Part shown: piece after piece, positions 1 to 5,988 of the stretch
Position numbering within the stretch: the stretch's first letter is position 1
Layout: each line of letters opens with the position of its first letter
Source of the DNA: an uncultured Eubacteriales bacterium
GTDB lineage: Bacteria; Bacillota; Clostridia; Oscillospirales; Acutalibacteraceae
Assembly (NCBI GenBank): GCA_902462035.1
Contig: CABQAC010000109.1
Span: forward strand, 1-7,261
Length of the DNA: 7,261 nucleotides
Reading direction: 5' to 3'
The notes under the pieces: generated by a model
What the model saw: only the letters and a program-made list of their open reading frames with translations
Told to the model about the DNA's origin: nothing
Databases searched by the model: none
Program-made: the position numbers and the translations under genes

Positions 1-162
1 CGGGCCAATCTCCACGTTGCACGCCGTGCAGACGGGCACCGAAATCCGCCTAAGCCTCCCTTCGCAGCTGCCGCAGCAAAGAGCGCCGCCCTCGATAACA
101 CAGCCGCAATAGGGGCACCGGGCCGGAAACAACAGGGATGCCGCCCACTCGAAAAGTTTCAT
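1..162 (-). CDS. comF: ComF family protein, N-terminal part (cut by window edge)
   Basis: The first 54 codons run off the left edge of the window. The start reads MKLFEWAASLLFPARCPYCG and is followed by two more cysteine clusters: C-C-x-x-C at about residues 29-33 and C-x-x-C at 45-48. A short hydrophobic start, then FPxRCPxCG and paired CxxC motifs, is the N-terminal zinc-finger region of the ComF/GntX family. The phosphoribosyltransferase-like domain expected after it lies outside the window. In Bacillus and other Firmicutes ComF acts in DNA uptake during transformation, but many family members are in species not known to be competent, so the role here is uncertain. The ATG is preceded by GGAAAGGCGG at a workable distance. 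It starts 33 nt after the recD2 stop on the same strand, so the two are probably co-transcribed, and recD2-comF neighbours suit a DNA-processing unit. Confidence 0.85.
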   Translation of the reverse strand, partial: MKLFEWAASLLFPARCPYCGCVIEGGALCCGSCEGRLRRISVPVCTACNVEIGP

Positions 163-195
163 CTGCCTGCCGCCTTTCCGCCGTACCGGCCCCTG

Positions 196-2427
196 TCAGG
201 ATTCCGGTTGTAATCCCCCGTTGTCCGTTCGTGTCAAAAAATACCGCAGGCCGGAATACCGTTTTGTTTTGCGGTTGTTTTCCACCATTTGGGCCACCAC
301 CCGGCGCACGCCTACCAGCACCAGCAAAGATTTTGCACGGGTAACCGCGGTATAGAGCAAGTTGCGGTAATACAGCTGCGGCGGGCCGGGGAACATGGGC
401 ATAACCACCGCCGGGAACTCGTTTCCCTGGCTTTTGTGTACGGTCACCGCATAGGCTAAATCCAGGTTTTCGGCGTTTTCCGGCCCATAAACCGCAACAC
501 GGTCGTCAAACCGGACCAGCATGGAGCCGGTGGATTTGTCTATCGTTTCCAAAATGCCCACGTCGCCGTTGAAAACCCCGGTGCCGGAGGAGCCGTCCGG
601 CCGGTTCCAAGTGATATCGTAATCATTTTTAATCTGCATGACCTTGTCGCCTTCCCGCAGCAGGGTCATATGCAGGGTAATTTCCCGTTTGTCCCGCGCC
701 GGGGGATTCAGCGCCCGCTGAAGCAGCTTGTTCAGCTCCACAACCCCCAGTTCCCCCTTGCGGCTGGGGCACAGCACTTGAATATCGGCCAGCGGCGAAT
801 AGCCGTAGCTGTTCGGCAGCCGGGTACGGCACAGGTCCACAATGGTCTGGGCAATATTCCCCGGGTCGCTTCCGTTTAAAAAGAAGAAGTCGTTGTCCCG
901 GACCGCCAGCTCGGGCATTTCACCCCGCACAATTTTATGGGCATTGCTGACGATCATGCTCTGCATCGACTGGCGGAATACCTCTTGCAGCTGCACCACC
1001 GGCAGCACGCCCGAGTCGATCAGATCGTGAAGCACATCCCCAGGCCCCACAGACGGCAGCTGGTCCGAGTCCCCTACCATCACCAACCGGCTGCCCAACG
1101 GCAAGGCGGTCAGCAAGCTGGAAAACAAAGAAGAATCCACCATAGAAAGCTCGTCCACCACCAAAGCGTCGCATTCCAGCAGGTTCTTCTCGTTGCGGGC
1201 GAATACCGGACGGTCGTCCTGGTCCCATTCCACCTCCAGCAGCCGGTGAATGGTCTTCGCCTCCCGCCCGGTCACTTGGCTCATCCGCATCGCGGCGCGC
1301 CCGGTGGGGGCCGCCAGCATCACCCGTTGGCCCTTCCATTCCAGAATTTGAATGATGGCGTTCAAGGTGGTGGTCTTGCCCGTACCCGGGCCTCCGGTCA
1401 AAATCAGCATTCCCTTCGAAAGCGCTTGCACTATCGCCTGGCGCTGCAAAGACTCGTACTGGATTTGCTGTTCCTTTTCGATGGCCGCGATGTGCTCCTC
1501 CACATCGAAAAAGCACTGGGGCGGAAACATGGTCATCATATTCAGGCGTCCGGCGGCGTAAACCTCTGCCCGGTGCATTTGGGGCGTAAACACAAACCCG
1601 TGGCCGCCAAATTCCTCCCGCACCAAACTTCGGTCGCGTTCCAGTTCCGCAAGCGTTTCCTCCGTCAGTTCAGGTGCAACGCCCAGCATCCGGGACGCGG
1701 CGGCGATCAGTTTATCCGCCGGAAGGCAAGTGTGGCCGTTGCCCTGGTTGTGGCGCATCACGTGCAGAATGCCCGCGCGCACGCGGAACGCGTCGTCCTG
1801 GGGACGGTCCATTGCCATGGCGACGGCGTCCGTCCGGTCAAAACCGATGCGCAGCCCCTCTGTACACAGCAGGTAAGGATTGTTGCGGATCCGTTCCACG
1901 CAGTTCATGCCGAGCATCTTCCAAACCCGCAGTGATTCCGCCGGGGTAATGCCAAACTGGCCCAGGTACAGCATCACCTCGCGGATACCGAACAGACTTT
2001 TGAACTCCTCCGCAATTTTTAACGCGCGGCTGCGGGTGATGCCCTTAATTTCGCAAAGGCGGTGGGGCTCGTTTTCCAATACCTCCAGTGTCTTTTCGCC
2101 GAACGCCTCCACCAGCTTGGCCGCTGTAGCAGGCCCAACCCCCTTTACCGCGCCGGAGGAAAGGTACCGCAAAATCGCGGACGCGGTGGTAGGCATGGTG
2201 CGTTCGCACAGCTGAGCCCGAAATTGTGTGCCGAAGGACGGATGACTTGTCCAGTTCCCCATCACTTTAAGCTGTTCCCCTTCGCAAACGCTGACCATCT
2301 CGCCCACCACGGTGACCAGGTTTTGGCCCGTATTCAGTTCCAGCACGGTAAAACCGGTGTTTTCGTTTTGGAAAACCACCTGTTCCACCGTGCCGGCCAA
2401 TTGTAGCAGTTCCTTTTCTTCCTGCAT
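196..2427 (-). CDS. recD2: RecD2-type ATP-dependent DNA helicase (SF1B)
   Basis: The product is 743 residues, the usual length for RecD2, the form of RecD found without RecBC. It is a 5'-3' DNA helicase linked to DNA repair and replication-fork maintenance. Seen in order: an N-terminal OB-like region (about 1-75); a helix-hairpin-helix stretch SSGAVKGVGPATAAKLVEAF (90-109); and the SF1 helicase core. Core motifs are Walker A GGPGTGKTT (345-353), motif Ia APTGRAA (373-379), Walker B VVDELSMVD (423-431), motif III VGDSDQLPSVGPG (451-463), EVFRQ (482-486), FNGDVG (619-624), and TVHKSQGNEF (662-671) followed by YTAVTRAK (692-699). All catalytic motifs look intact. The ATG has GGGGAAG upstream at normal spacing. 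It lies between a 118-residue membrane protein gene and comF on the same strand, 67 nt downstream of the former. A candidate promoter sits in that gap. Confidence 0.97.
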   Translation of the reverse strand: MQEEKELLQLAGTVEQVVFQNENTGFTVLELNTGQNLVTVVGEMVSVCEGEQLKVMGNWTSHPSFGTQFRAQLCERTMPTTASAILRYLSSGAVKGVGPATAAKLVEAFGEKTLEVLENEPHRLCEIKGITRSRALKIAEEFKSLFGIREVMLYLGQFGITPAESLRVWKMLGMNCVERIRNNPYLLCTEGLRIGFDRTDAVAMAMDRPQDDAFRVRAGILHVMRHNQGNGHTCLPADKLIAAASRMLGVAPELTEETLAELERDRSLVREEFGGHGFVFTPQMHRAEVYAAGRLNMMTMFPPQCFFDVEEHIAAIEKEQQIQYESLQRQAIVQALSKGMLILTGGPGTGKTTTLNAIIQILEWKGQRVMLAAPTGRAAMRMSQVTGREAKTIHRLLEVEWDQDDRPVFARNEKNLLECDALVVDELSMVDSSLFSSLLTALPLGSRLVMVGDSDQLPSVGPGDVLHDLIDSGVLPVVQLQEVFRQSMQSMIVSNAHKIVRGEMPELAVRDNDFFFLNGSDPGNIAQTIVDLCRTRLPNSYGYSPLADIQVLCPSRKGELGVVELNKLLQRALNPPARDKREITLHMTLLREGDKVMQIKNDYDITWNRPDGSSGTGVFNGDVGILETIDKSTGSMLVRFDDRVAVYGPENAENLDLAYAVTVHKSQGNEFPAVVMPMFPGPPQLYYRNLLYTAVTRAKSLLVLVGVRRVVAQMVENNRKTKRYSGLRYFLTRTDNGGLQPES

Positions 2428-2483
2428 GCGTTCTTCCCCGTCCGTCTCTTTACGCGTTGTAAAACGTCTGCTTCTAGATATTC

Positions 2484-2512
2484 AGTATATTACATTACTC
2501 GGTGATTTGCAA
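2484..2512 (-). promoter_or_regulatory. candidate sigma-A promoter for recD2
   Basis: On the minus strand TTGCAA (2507-2512) and TATACT (2484-2489) are 17 nt apart, matching the sigma-A consensus at 4/6 and 5/6 positions. The -35 box lies inside the last codons of the upstream 118-residue gene and the -10 box just after its stop. It would let recD2-comF be transcribed on their own. Called from sequence match only. Confidence 0.45.
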
Positions 2513-2851
2513 ACCGCCTCCCGCGATACATTCGTTCAGCTGTTCGGGCTGAACGATCCGCATAAAGCCGTAGTCGGCCGAAACCATACGGCAGATGCGC
2601 AGCGTCTCGCTGTCCATGCCGTAATCCAGGCAGTAAATCTGCGCGTCTTCCTTGCCGTCCATCCATTTTAATCGCTGGGCGGCGCTGCGCAGCACATATT
2701 CAATATCCTCGTGATGTCCCGCTACCGGGACAATAATAACCATTTGTCCGCTCCTTCCTGTCGCGATGACCTTAAGTACCAACAGATGCACGACCTCCGT
2801 TAGGCCGAACGCCGCCAGCAATACCAGCAGTATGTTGTAAACCGTTTCCAC
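2495..2851 (-). CDS. uncharacterised membrane-anchored protein, 118 residues
   Basis: I do not recognise a characterised family. The start is GTG, chosen because AAAGGAGG lies 7 nt upstream, the best ribosome binding site in the window. Residues about 5-30 form one long hydrophobic helix (NILLVLLAAFGLTEVVHLLV), a likely uncleaved membrane anchor. The rest (about 35-118) is soluble and looks like an alternating strand/helix fold: MVIIVPVAGHHEDIEYVLRS, then AQIYCLDYGMDSETLRIC, then YGFMRIV. The strand-loop-helix start after the anchor vaguely recalls the first nucleotide-binding unit of a GT-A glycosyltransferase, but the protein is far too short to be one and no DxD motif is placed as expected. 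It is co-directional with recD2 and comF. It could equally be an unrelated protein transcribed in the same unit. Confidence 0.85.
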   Translation of the reverse strand: METVYNILLVLLAAFGLTEVVHLLVLKVIATGRSGQMVIIVPVAGHHEDIEYVLRSAAQRLKWMDGKEDAQIYCLDYGMDSETLRICRMVSADYGFMRIVQPEQLNECIAGGGLQITE

Positions 2852-2975
2852 GCCGTTTCCTCCTTTGTCCCAATGATGGGGTTTATTCTTACCTCATCTT
2901 ATGCAAATTTGGTGTTTTGGTCCCAGTGGGAAGAAGAAAGCGGCCGCAAATGAAAGAAAAGGGGATTTCTGATTC

Positions 2976-3143
2976 TTATTCCAACCTTTTCTCCTTTTCT
3001 CCGCATAAGTTCAGATAAAATACAGCTTCGTAAAAAAGGAGGCAGAGCCGGCGGCGCGAAGATGGGTCGTCCTTCCTTTCAAGCGGTTTTAAAACAGCCT
3101 TGGCTTTTTGATGAATTTTCCCGATCCGCTGAAACACAACCAT
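2976..3143 (-). CDS. possible small ORF, 55 residues, unproven
   Basis: A minus-strand ATG opens a 55-codon frame ending in TAA. The peptide starts MVVFQRIGKIHQKAKAVLKP and has a basic, charged middle (LERKDDPSSRRR), a hydrophobic stretch (LCLLFYEAVFYLNLC, residues 33-47) and a charged tail (GEKEKRLE). The frame stays open another 14 codons upstream to an in-frame TAG just before 3185, without another ATG. The ribosome binding site is poor: GGCAGGG sits directly against the ATG. A GTG at codon 3 would give it better spacing. No family is recognised. The composition is protein-like, but the same interval also folds into a hairpin and shows other short frames, so it may be non-coding RNA or chance. 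Confidence 0.2.
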   Translation of the reverse strand: MVVFQRIGKIHQKAKAVLKPLERKDDPSSRRRLCLLFYEAVFYLNLCGEKEKRLE

Positions 3144-3166
3144 GCCCTGCCTGATTGTGTACAGCG
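3127..3166. repeat. imperfect inverted repeat / hairpin in the metK downstream gap
   Basis: On the plus strand CGCTG-AA-ACACAA (3127-3139) pairs with TTGTGT-A-CAGCG (3155-3166). That makes 5 + 6 base pairs split by a 2/1 internal loop, closing a 15-nt loop. There is no T-tract next to it, so it is not an intrinsic terminator. It lies within the minus-strand 55-codon ORF. A structured RNA or a protein-binding site are both possible, and no family is recognised. Confidence 0.5.
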
Positions 3167-3202
3167 CCTCGCCACGCTCCGCGTCCTACTATAAACGGTA
3201 GA

Positions 3203-3252
3203 GAAAAAGGCCGCCGGGTTATACCAATTCAGGTACCCCGGCGGCTTTTTTT
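3203..3252 (-). terminator. metK intrinsic terminator, bidirectional
   Basis: GCCGCCGGG (3210-3218) pairs perfectly with CCCGGCGGC (3237-3245) across an 18-nt loop, with A/T runs flanking both arms. Read on the minus strand it follows the metK stop by 14 nt and ends in CCTTTTTC. Read on the plus strand it ends in seven T residues, so it would also stop transcription entering metK from the left. Confidence 0.85.
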
Positions 3253-3259
3253 AATGGTT

Positions 3260-4447
3260 TTATTGTACCGCTTCCCGCAGCGATTGCACCCGGTCGGTCT
3301 TTTCCCACGGGACCTTTAAATCCTCCCGCCCCATGTGCCCGTAGGCCGCCAGCGGCTCGTAAATAGGCCGGCGCAGGTCAAGGTCCCGGATAATGGCTGC
3401 GGGCCGCAAATCGAACACCCTGGCCACCGCTTGCGCCAGGGCGCTGTCGGCAACCGTGCCGGTACCAAAAGTCTCTACCCGGATGGACACGGGATGGGCC
3501 ACACCGATGGCGTAGGCCAGCTGGACTTCGCACCGTTTGGCAAGCCCCGCCGCCACCACGTTTTTGGCAACATACCGCGCGGCATAGGCAGCCGAGCGGT
3601 CCACCTTGGTGGGATCCTTGCCGGAAAAACAGCCGCCGCCGTGGCGGCCGTACCCACCGTAGGTATCCACAATTATTTTACGGCCGGTCAGGCCGCTGTC
3701 TCCCACGGGGCCGCCAACGACAAACCGGCCGGTGGGGTTGATGAACACCTTGTAGTCCCCTTTGTCCAACGCGGCCGGGATAACCGGACGGATGACCTCC
3801 CGCAGAATATCTTCCCGCAGCTGGGCAAGCGTCACATCCGGGTCGTGCTGAGTGGAAACAACCACCGCTTCCACGCGTACCGGACGGTTTTCTTCATCAA
3901 ATTCCACCGTAACCTGCGACTTGCCGTCCGGCCGCAAATAAGAAAGCGTCCCGTTTTTGCGCACCTTAGCAAGCTGTTTGGAAAGCCGGTGGGCCAGCGA
4001 CACCGCGATGGGCATCAATTCGGGCGTTTCGTCGCAGGCGTAACCGAACATCATTCCCTGGTCCCCGGCGCCCACCAGATCCAGCCCGTCCTTCGCGCCG
4101 GACTGCGCTTCATAGGATTGGTTGACCCCCATGGCGATGTCGGGGGACTGGTTGTCGATAGAAGTCAGCACCGCACAGGTGTTCCCGTCAAATCCGCAGG
4201 CCGGGTCATCGTAACCGATTTTTTTAACCGTACTGCGCACAATTTCCGGAATATCCACATAGCAGCTGGTGGTAATCTCCCCCATCACGTGGACCATGCC
4301 GGTGGTCGCGGTGGTTTCACAGGCCACATGAGCCTCGGGGTCCTGCGCCAAAATCGCGTCCAAAATCGCGTCGGAAATCTGGTCGCACAATTTATCGGGA
4401 TGTCCCTCGGTCACCGATTCCGACGTAAAGAAATGTTTTTCCGCCAT
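3260..4447 (-). CDS. metK: S-adenosylmethionine synthetase (methionine adenosyltransferase)
   Basis: The 395-residue cytoplasmic enzyme makes S-adenosylmethionine from methionine and ATP, releasing phosphate and pyrophosphate; length is normal for the family. Hallmarks seen are FTSESVTEGHPDK (7-19, ATP-site His and Asp), GAGDQGMMFGYACDETPELMP (126-146, first family signature), NPTGRFVVGGPVGDSGLTGR (237-256) and GGGCFSGKDPTKVDRSAAY (270-288, phosphate-binding second signature). In that last motif a Cys replaces the commonest Ala. The frame is open upstream to 4555, but that extension would run through the riboswitch terminator. The start at 4447 gives MAEKHFFTSES, which matches the family N-terminus, and has GAAAGGATGG upstream. 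Transcription is expected to be shut off when SAM is plentiful through the SAM-I riboswitch just upstream. It ends in its own terminator, so it is probably monocistronic. Confidence 0.98.
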   Translation of the reverse strand: MAEKHFFTSESVTEGHPDKLCDQISDAILDAILAQDPEAHVACETTATTGMVHVMGEITTSCYVDIPEIVRSTVKKIGYDDPACGFDGNTCAVLTSIDNQSPDIAMGVNQSYEAQSGAKDGLDLVGAGDQGMMFGYACDETPELMPIAVSLAHRLSKQLAKVRKNGTLSYLRPDGKSQVTVEFDEENRPVRVEAVVVSTQHDPDVTLAQLREDILREVIRPVIPAALDKGDYKVFINPTGRFVVGGPVGDSGLTGRKIIVDTYGGYGRHGGGCFSGKDPTKVDRSAAYAARYVAKNVVAAGLAKRCEVQLAYAIGVAHPVSIRVETFGTGTVADSALAQAVARVFDLRPAAIIRDLDLRRPIYEPLAAYGHMGREDLKVPWEKTDRVQSLREAVQ

Positions 4448-4517
4448 TTTAACATCCATCCTTTCGCACGCCCCATCCGGGGGCTTCGTCATATCGCTTC
4501 CGGTTTGCCTGTTTCCA

Positions 4518-4552
4518 TAAAAAACGCCCTGCGGATGAAAGCAAGGCGTTTT
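4518..4552 (-). terminator. riboswitch-controlled attenuator of metK
   Basis: On the minus strand AAAACGCCTTGC (4552-4541) pairs with GCAGGGCGTTTT (4532-4521), twelve pairs with one G-U, over an 8-nt loop. Six T residues (4524-4519) complete an intrinsic terminator about 70 nt before the metK ATG. Its 5' arm (4550-4543) can instead pair with 4563-4556, forming an 8-bp antiterminator that uses part of the aptamer P1 3' strand. This is the usual S-box switch: SAM bound gives termination, SAM absent gives read-through. Confidence 0.93.
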
Positions 4553-4559
4553 CAAAACA

Positions 4560-4662
4560 CCTCATCTCCCGGCCGGTTCAACCGCCGCAGGATTTAGCAC
4601 CTTGCCGCAAGGCAGGTTGCCGGGCATCAAAGGGCCTGTTCCCTCCGCCGCTCTTGATAAGG
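4560..4662 (-). ncRNA. SAM-I riboswitch (S-box leader) aptamer
   Basis: Read on the minus strand, the leader contains the conserved S-box blocks in order: CTTATCAAGAG, GGCGGAGGGA (kink-turn side of P2), GATGCCCGGCAACC, AAGGTGCTAAATCCTGC and the closing GAGATGAG. P1 forms from CCTTATC (4662-4656) and GATGAGG (4566-4560), seven pairs with one G-U. P3 is the CCTGCC/GGCAAGG hairpin. Directly downstream come an antiterminator and a terminator. It lies in front of metK, one of the classic S-box genes in Firmicutes, and should turn the gene off at high S-adenosylmethionine. Confidence 0.97.
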
Positions 4663-4687
4663 AAAATGTCATTTAATTGTCGAATGT

Positions 4688-4716
4688 ATTATAACCCGCC
4701 GCATCAAAAAAGTAAA
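4688..4716 (-). promoter_or_regulatory. sigma-A promoter of the metK leader
   Basis: On the minus strand TTTACT (4711-4716) lies 17 nt before a perfect TATAAT (4688-4693). The expected start near 4681 places the whole SAM-I aptamer within the transcript, about 20 nt from its 5' end, which supports the call. Confidence 0.8.
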
Positions 4717-4755
4717 GCGCGAAACAAGAGGATTAACGTCAAACAATAACCCAGC

Positions 4756-4784
4756 TTGACATTTCCAAGGGGATGCGTTACACT
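4756..4784 (+). promoter_or_regulatory. sigma-A promoter upstream of def
   Basis: A perfect TTGACA (4756-4761) and TACACT (4779-4784) are separated by exactly 17 nt. It points away from the metK promoter; the two -35 boxes are about 40 bp apart. Transcription would start near 4791, leaving about 185 nt before the def ATG. Confidence 0.65.
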
Positions 4785-4790
4785 GTTCCC

Positions 4791-4975
4791 AAAACACGGG
4801 ATGGGCAAAACAAACCTGGAATAATAGGACGCCCTGCTTCGCCAAACTGGAACGACACCCTGAACAAGGCGCTGGCGCAATCGGGTGCAAGCCTTTGGCA
4901 TCACCATCCAGGGGATTTTTCAATTGGACGATAACCCGCCAAAATCACGGGCCGGCCGCAGCGGGAGGGAATAAC
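4791..4975 (+). promoter_or_regulatory. long def leader with possible RNA structure, unassigned
   Basis: The presumed 5' untranslated region is unusually long for a deformylase gene. Visible pairings are CCTGGA (4815-4820) with TCCAGG (4907-4912), CACCC with GGGTG (ending at 4887), and GGTG..GCC-TTT-GGC..CACC (4884-4905), followed by GGGGATTTTTC. The CACCC/GGGTG and GGTG/CACC pairings exclude each other. A tiny ORF at 4801-4824 (MGKTNLE, then stop) lacks a ribosome binding site. It matches no riboswitch or ncRNA class I know. Two minus-strand frames crossing it appear to be shadows. Confidence 0.3.
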
Positions 4976-5449
4976 ATGGCTTTGCGGGAAATTAGGAAGT
5001 TCGACGACCCCGTACTGCGCAAAATCTGCCGCCCGGTGGCCGCGGTGGACGACAATGTCCGCCGTTTGCTGAACGACATGATGGACACGCTGCACAACGC
5101 CCCAAACGGCGGCGCGCTTGCCGCCTGCCAAGTGGGCGTTTTAAAGCGGATGGTCGTGGTCGATTTGGGGGAGGGCTGCCGGTACAAACTTGTTAACCCG
5201 CAAATCGTATCCCAGCGGGGAGAGCAGTGTACGCCGGAAGGGTGCCTTAGCTTTCCCGGCGTTTGGGCCACGGTTCGGCGGCCCATGCAGGTAACGGTCA
5301 AGGCGCTGGACGAAAACGGCGCGCCGGTGCTTCTGCGCGGCAAAGGCCTGCTGGCCAAATGCCTATGCCATGAACTAGACCACCTGGACGGCGTTGTCTT
5401 TTTGGACAAAGCGGAACCAGACCAGGATAAAACACTACACCACACTTAA
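4976..5449 (+). CDS. def: peptide deformylase
   Basis: The 157-residue cytosolic metalloenzyme removes the formyl group from N-formylmethionine of newly made proteins. All three family motifs are present. Motif 1 is GGALAACQ (45-52), motif 2 EGCLS (88-92, metal-binding Cys90), and motif 3 HELDH (132-136, His132 and His136 as metal ligands, Glu133 catalytic). Motif 1 departs from the usual GxGxAAxQ in having Ala where the second Gly is normal; the conserved Gln52 is kept. The N-terminus ALREIRKFDDPVLRK is typical. The frame opens earlier at 4895, but the ATG at 4976 fits the family start and has GGGAGGG 6 nt upstream. It has its own promoter, divergent from metK, and a terminator that overlaps its stop codon, so it is probably transcribed alone. 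Confidence 0.95.
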   Translation: MALREIRKFDDPVLRKICRPVAAVDDNVRRLLNDMMDTLHNAPNGGALAACQVGVLKRMVVVDLGEGCRYKLVNPQIVSQRGEQCTPEGCLSFPGVWATVRRPMQVTVKALDENGAPVLLRGKGLLAKCLCHELDHLDGVVFLDKAEPDQDKTLHHT

Positions 5450-5486
5450 CCACCCTGCCGGCCTATGACCGGCAGGGTGGTTTTTT
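5448..5486 (+). terminator. def intrinsic terminator
   Basis: CCACCCTGCCGG (5450-5461) pairs perfectly with CCGGCAGGGTGG (5469-5480) over a 7-nt loop, with AA/TT extending the stem into the def stop codon, then six T residues (5481-5486). The hairpin fills nearly the whole gap between def and the convergent lipoprotein gene, whose stop codon lies in the T-tract. On the minus strand only two T residues follow the stem, so it should work mainly for def. Confidence 0.92.
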
Positions 5487-5988
5487 AGGTATCTACTTCG
5501 TACAGATAAAACACGCCTTGCCCGGTGTCATAAAGGGCGACGGAAAAATTGTAGGAGTACCCATCCAACAAATCCCATTCGTCAGCCGGGTTATCGCAGC
5601 CGCTCCTTCTGTTCCAAAAATAATAGTACCCGTTTTCCACCCGCGGAACTACCGATTCTCCCGAATCATTCGTGAAAACCGGGCTTTGGCCCCAGCCGCC
5701 GTACAGGGTCACCCGCAGCGGCTGGGGCATGGGCAAAGCACGCCACCGGCCGCTGCCCTCCATTTGCCGGGCCAACGCGTTTGCCTTTTCTCGCTCGAAC
5801 CGGATAACGGCCAAGGTTTCGCCATCTCCCAGAAAGCCGTCGTGGGTGTCCGAATAAAACACCAGCGTCCCGCCCTGCAAATCCACGCCGGGCAATCGCG
5901 GAATCGGAACCGGGTCATCGCCTGCCATGCAGCCGGGCAGCGCCAGCACCAACAAAAAAACACACAAGACGCGCCGGACGCTTTTCAT
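5485..5988 (-). CDS. uncharacterised lipoprotein, 167 residues
   Basis: The start MKSVRRVLCVFLLVLALPGC is a lipoprotein signal peptide: basic n-region, hydrophobic core and lipobox LPGC with Cys20 as the expected lipidated residue. The Pro at -2 is slightly unusual. The mature part (about 147 residues) should sit on the outer face of the membrane. It contains DTHDGFLGDGETLAVIRFE (48-66), a Trp/Pro-rich middle, and an aromatic tail with YYYFWNRRS (121-129) and YSYNFSVALYDTGQGVFYLY (144-163). It resembles small Firmicutes lipoproteins of unknown function; I cannot name a family. The ATG at 5988 overlaps the stop of the upstream regulator as ATGA and has only a weak ribosome binding site, so translation is probably coupled. 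An in-frame ATG at 6051 lies inside the regulator gene and would bury the signal peptide, so it was not used. Confidence 0.85.
   Translation of the reverse strand: MKSVRRVLCVFLLVLALPGCMAGDDPVPIPRLPGVDLQGGTLVFYSDTHDGFLGDGETLAVIRFEREKANALARQMEGSGRWRALPMPQPLRVTLYGGWGQSPVFTNDSGESVVPRVENGYYYFWNRRSGCDNPADEWDLLDGYSYNFSVALYDTGQGVFYLYEVDT

Larger units (their letters stand above)
2852..3202. other. long intergenic stretch without a convincing gene
   Basis: This stretch lies between the start of the 118-residue gene and the metK terminator. No ORF of 60 codons or more and no clear sigma-A promoter was found. It holds a 55-codon minus-strand ORF, a strong hairpin at 3127-3166, an AAAAAAGGAGG box on the plus strand near 3032-3042 with no start codon at a suitable distance, and pyrimidine-rich tracts at 2984-3000. 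A promoter for the 118-residue gene should be in 2852-2960, but only weak -10-like strings (TAAGAT) are visible on the minus strand. Confidence 0.6.

Noticed and set aside
937..1935. 332-codon plus-strand frame antisense to recD2
   Set aside because: It lies wholly inside a gene with all helicase motifs intact on the other strand. The His/Gln/Arg-rich product is typical of a shadow frame.
3062..3154. 30-codon plus-strand frame behind AAAAAAGGAGG
   Set aside because: The spacing of about 19 nt between the box and the ATG is too long, no credible promoter precedes it, and the peptide is unremarkable.
3618..3641. Cys in the MetK signature GGGCFSGKD as an active-site anomaly
   Set aside because: The phosphate-contacting residues are kept, and a small residue at this position is tolerated in the family, so it is not evidence of altered function.
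4448..4555. 36-codon N-terminal extension of metK
   Set aside because: It would begin at the riboswitch terminator. The family N-terminus MAEKHFFTSES starts at 4447 with a suitable ribosome binding site.
3335..4597. 420-codon plus-strand frame antisense to metK
   Set aside because: It mirrors metK codon by codon, has no recognisable domain or ribosome binding site, and runs through the SAM-I riboswitch. It is a by-product of GC-rich codon use in metK.
4801..4824. seven-codon leader peptide MGKTNLE in the def leader
   Set aside because: It has no ribosome binding site and no codon bias suggesting attenuation.
4669..4923. 84- and 67-codon minus-strand frames between metK and def
   Set aside because: They cross both divergent promoters, have no ribosome binding site and show no domain.
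4895..4975. 27-codon N-terminal extension of def
   Set aside because: Deformylases begin near ALREI; the GGGAGGG box directs the start at 4976 and the extension is not protein-like.
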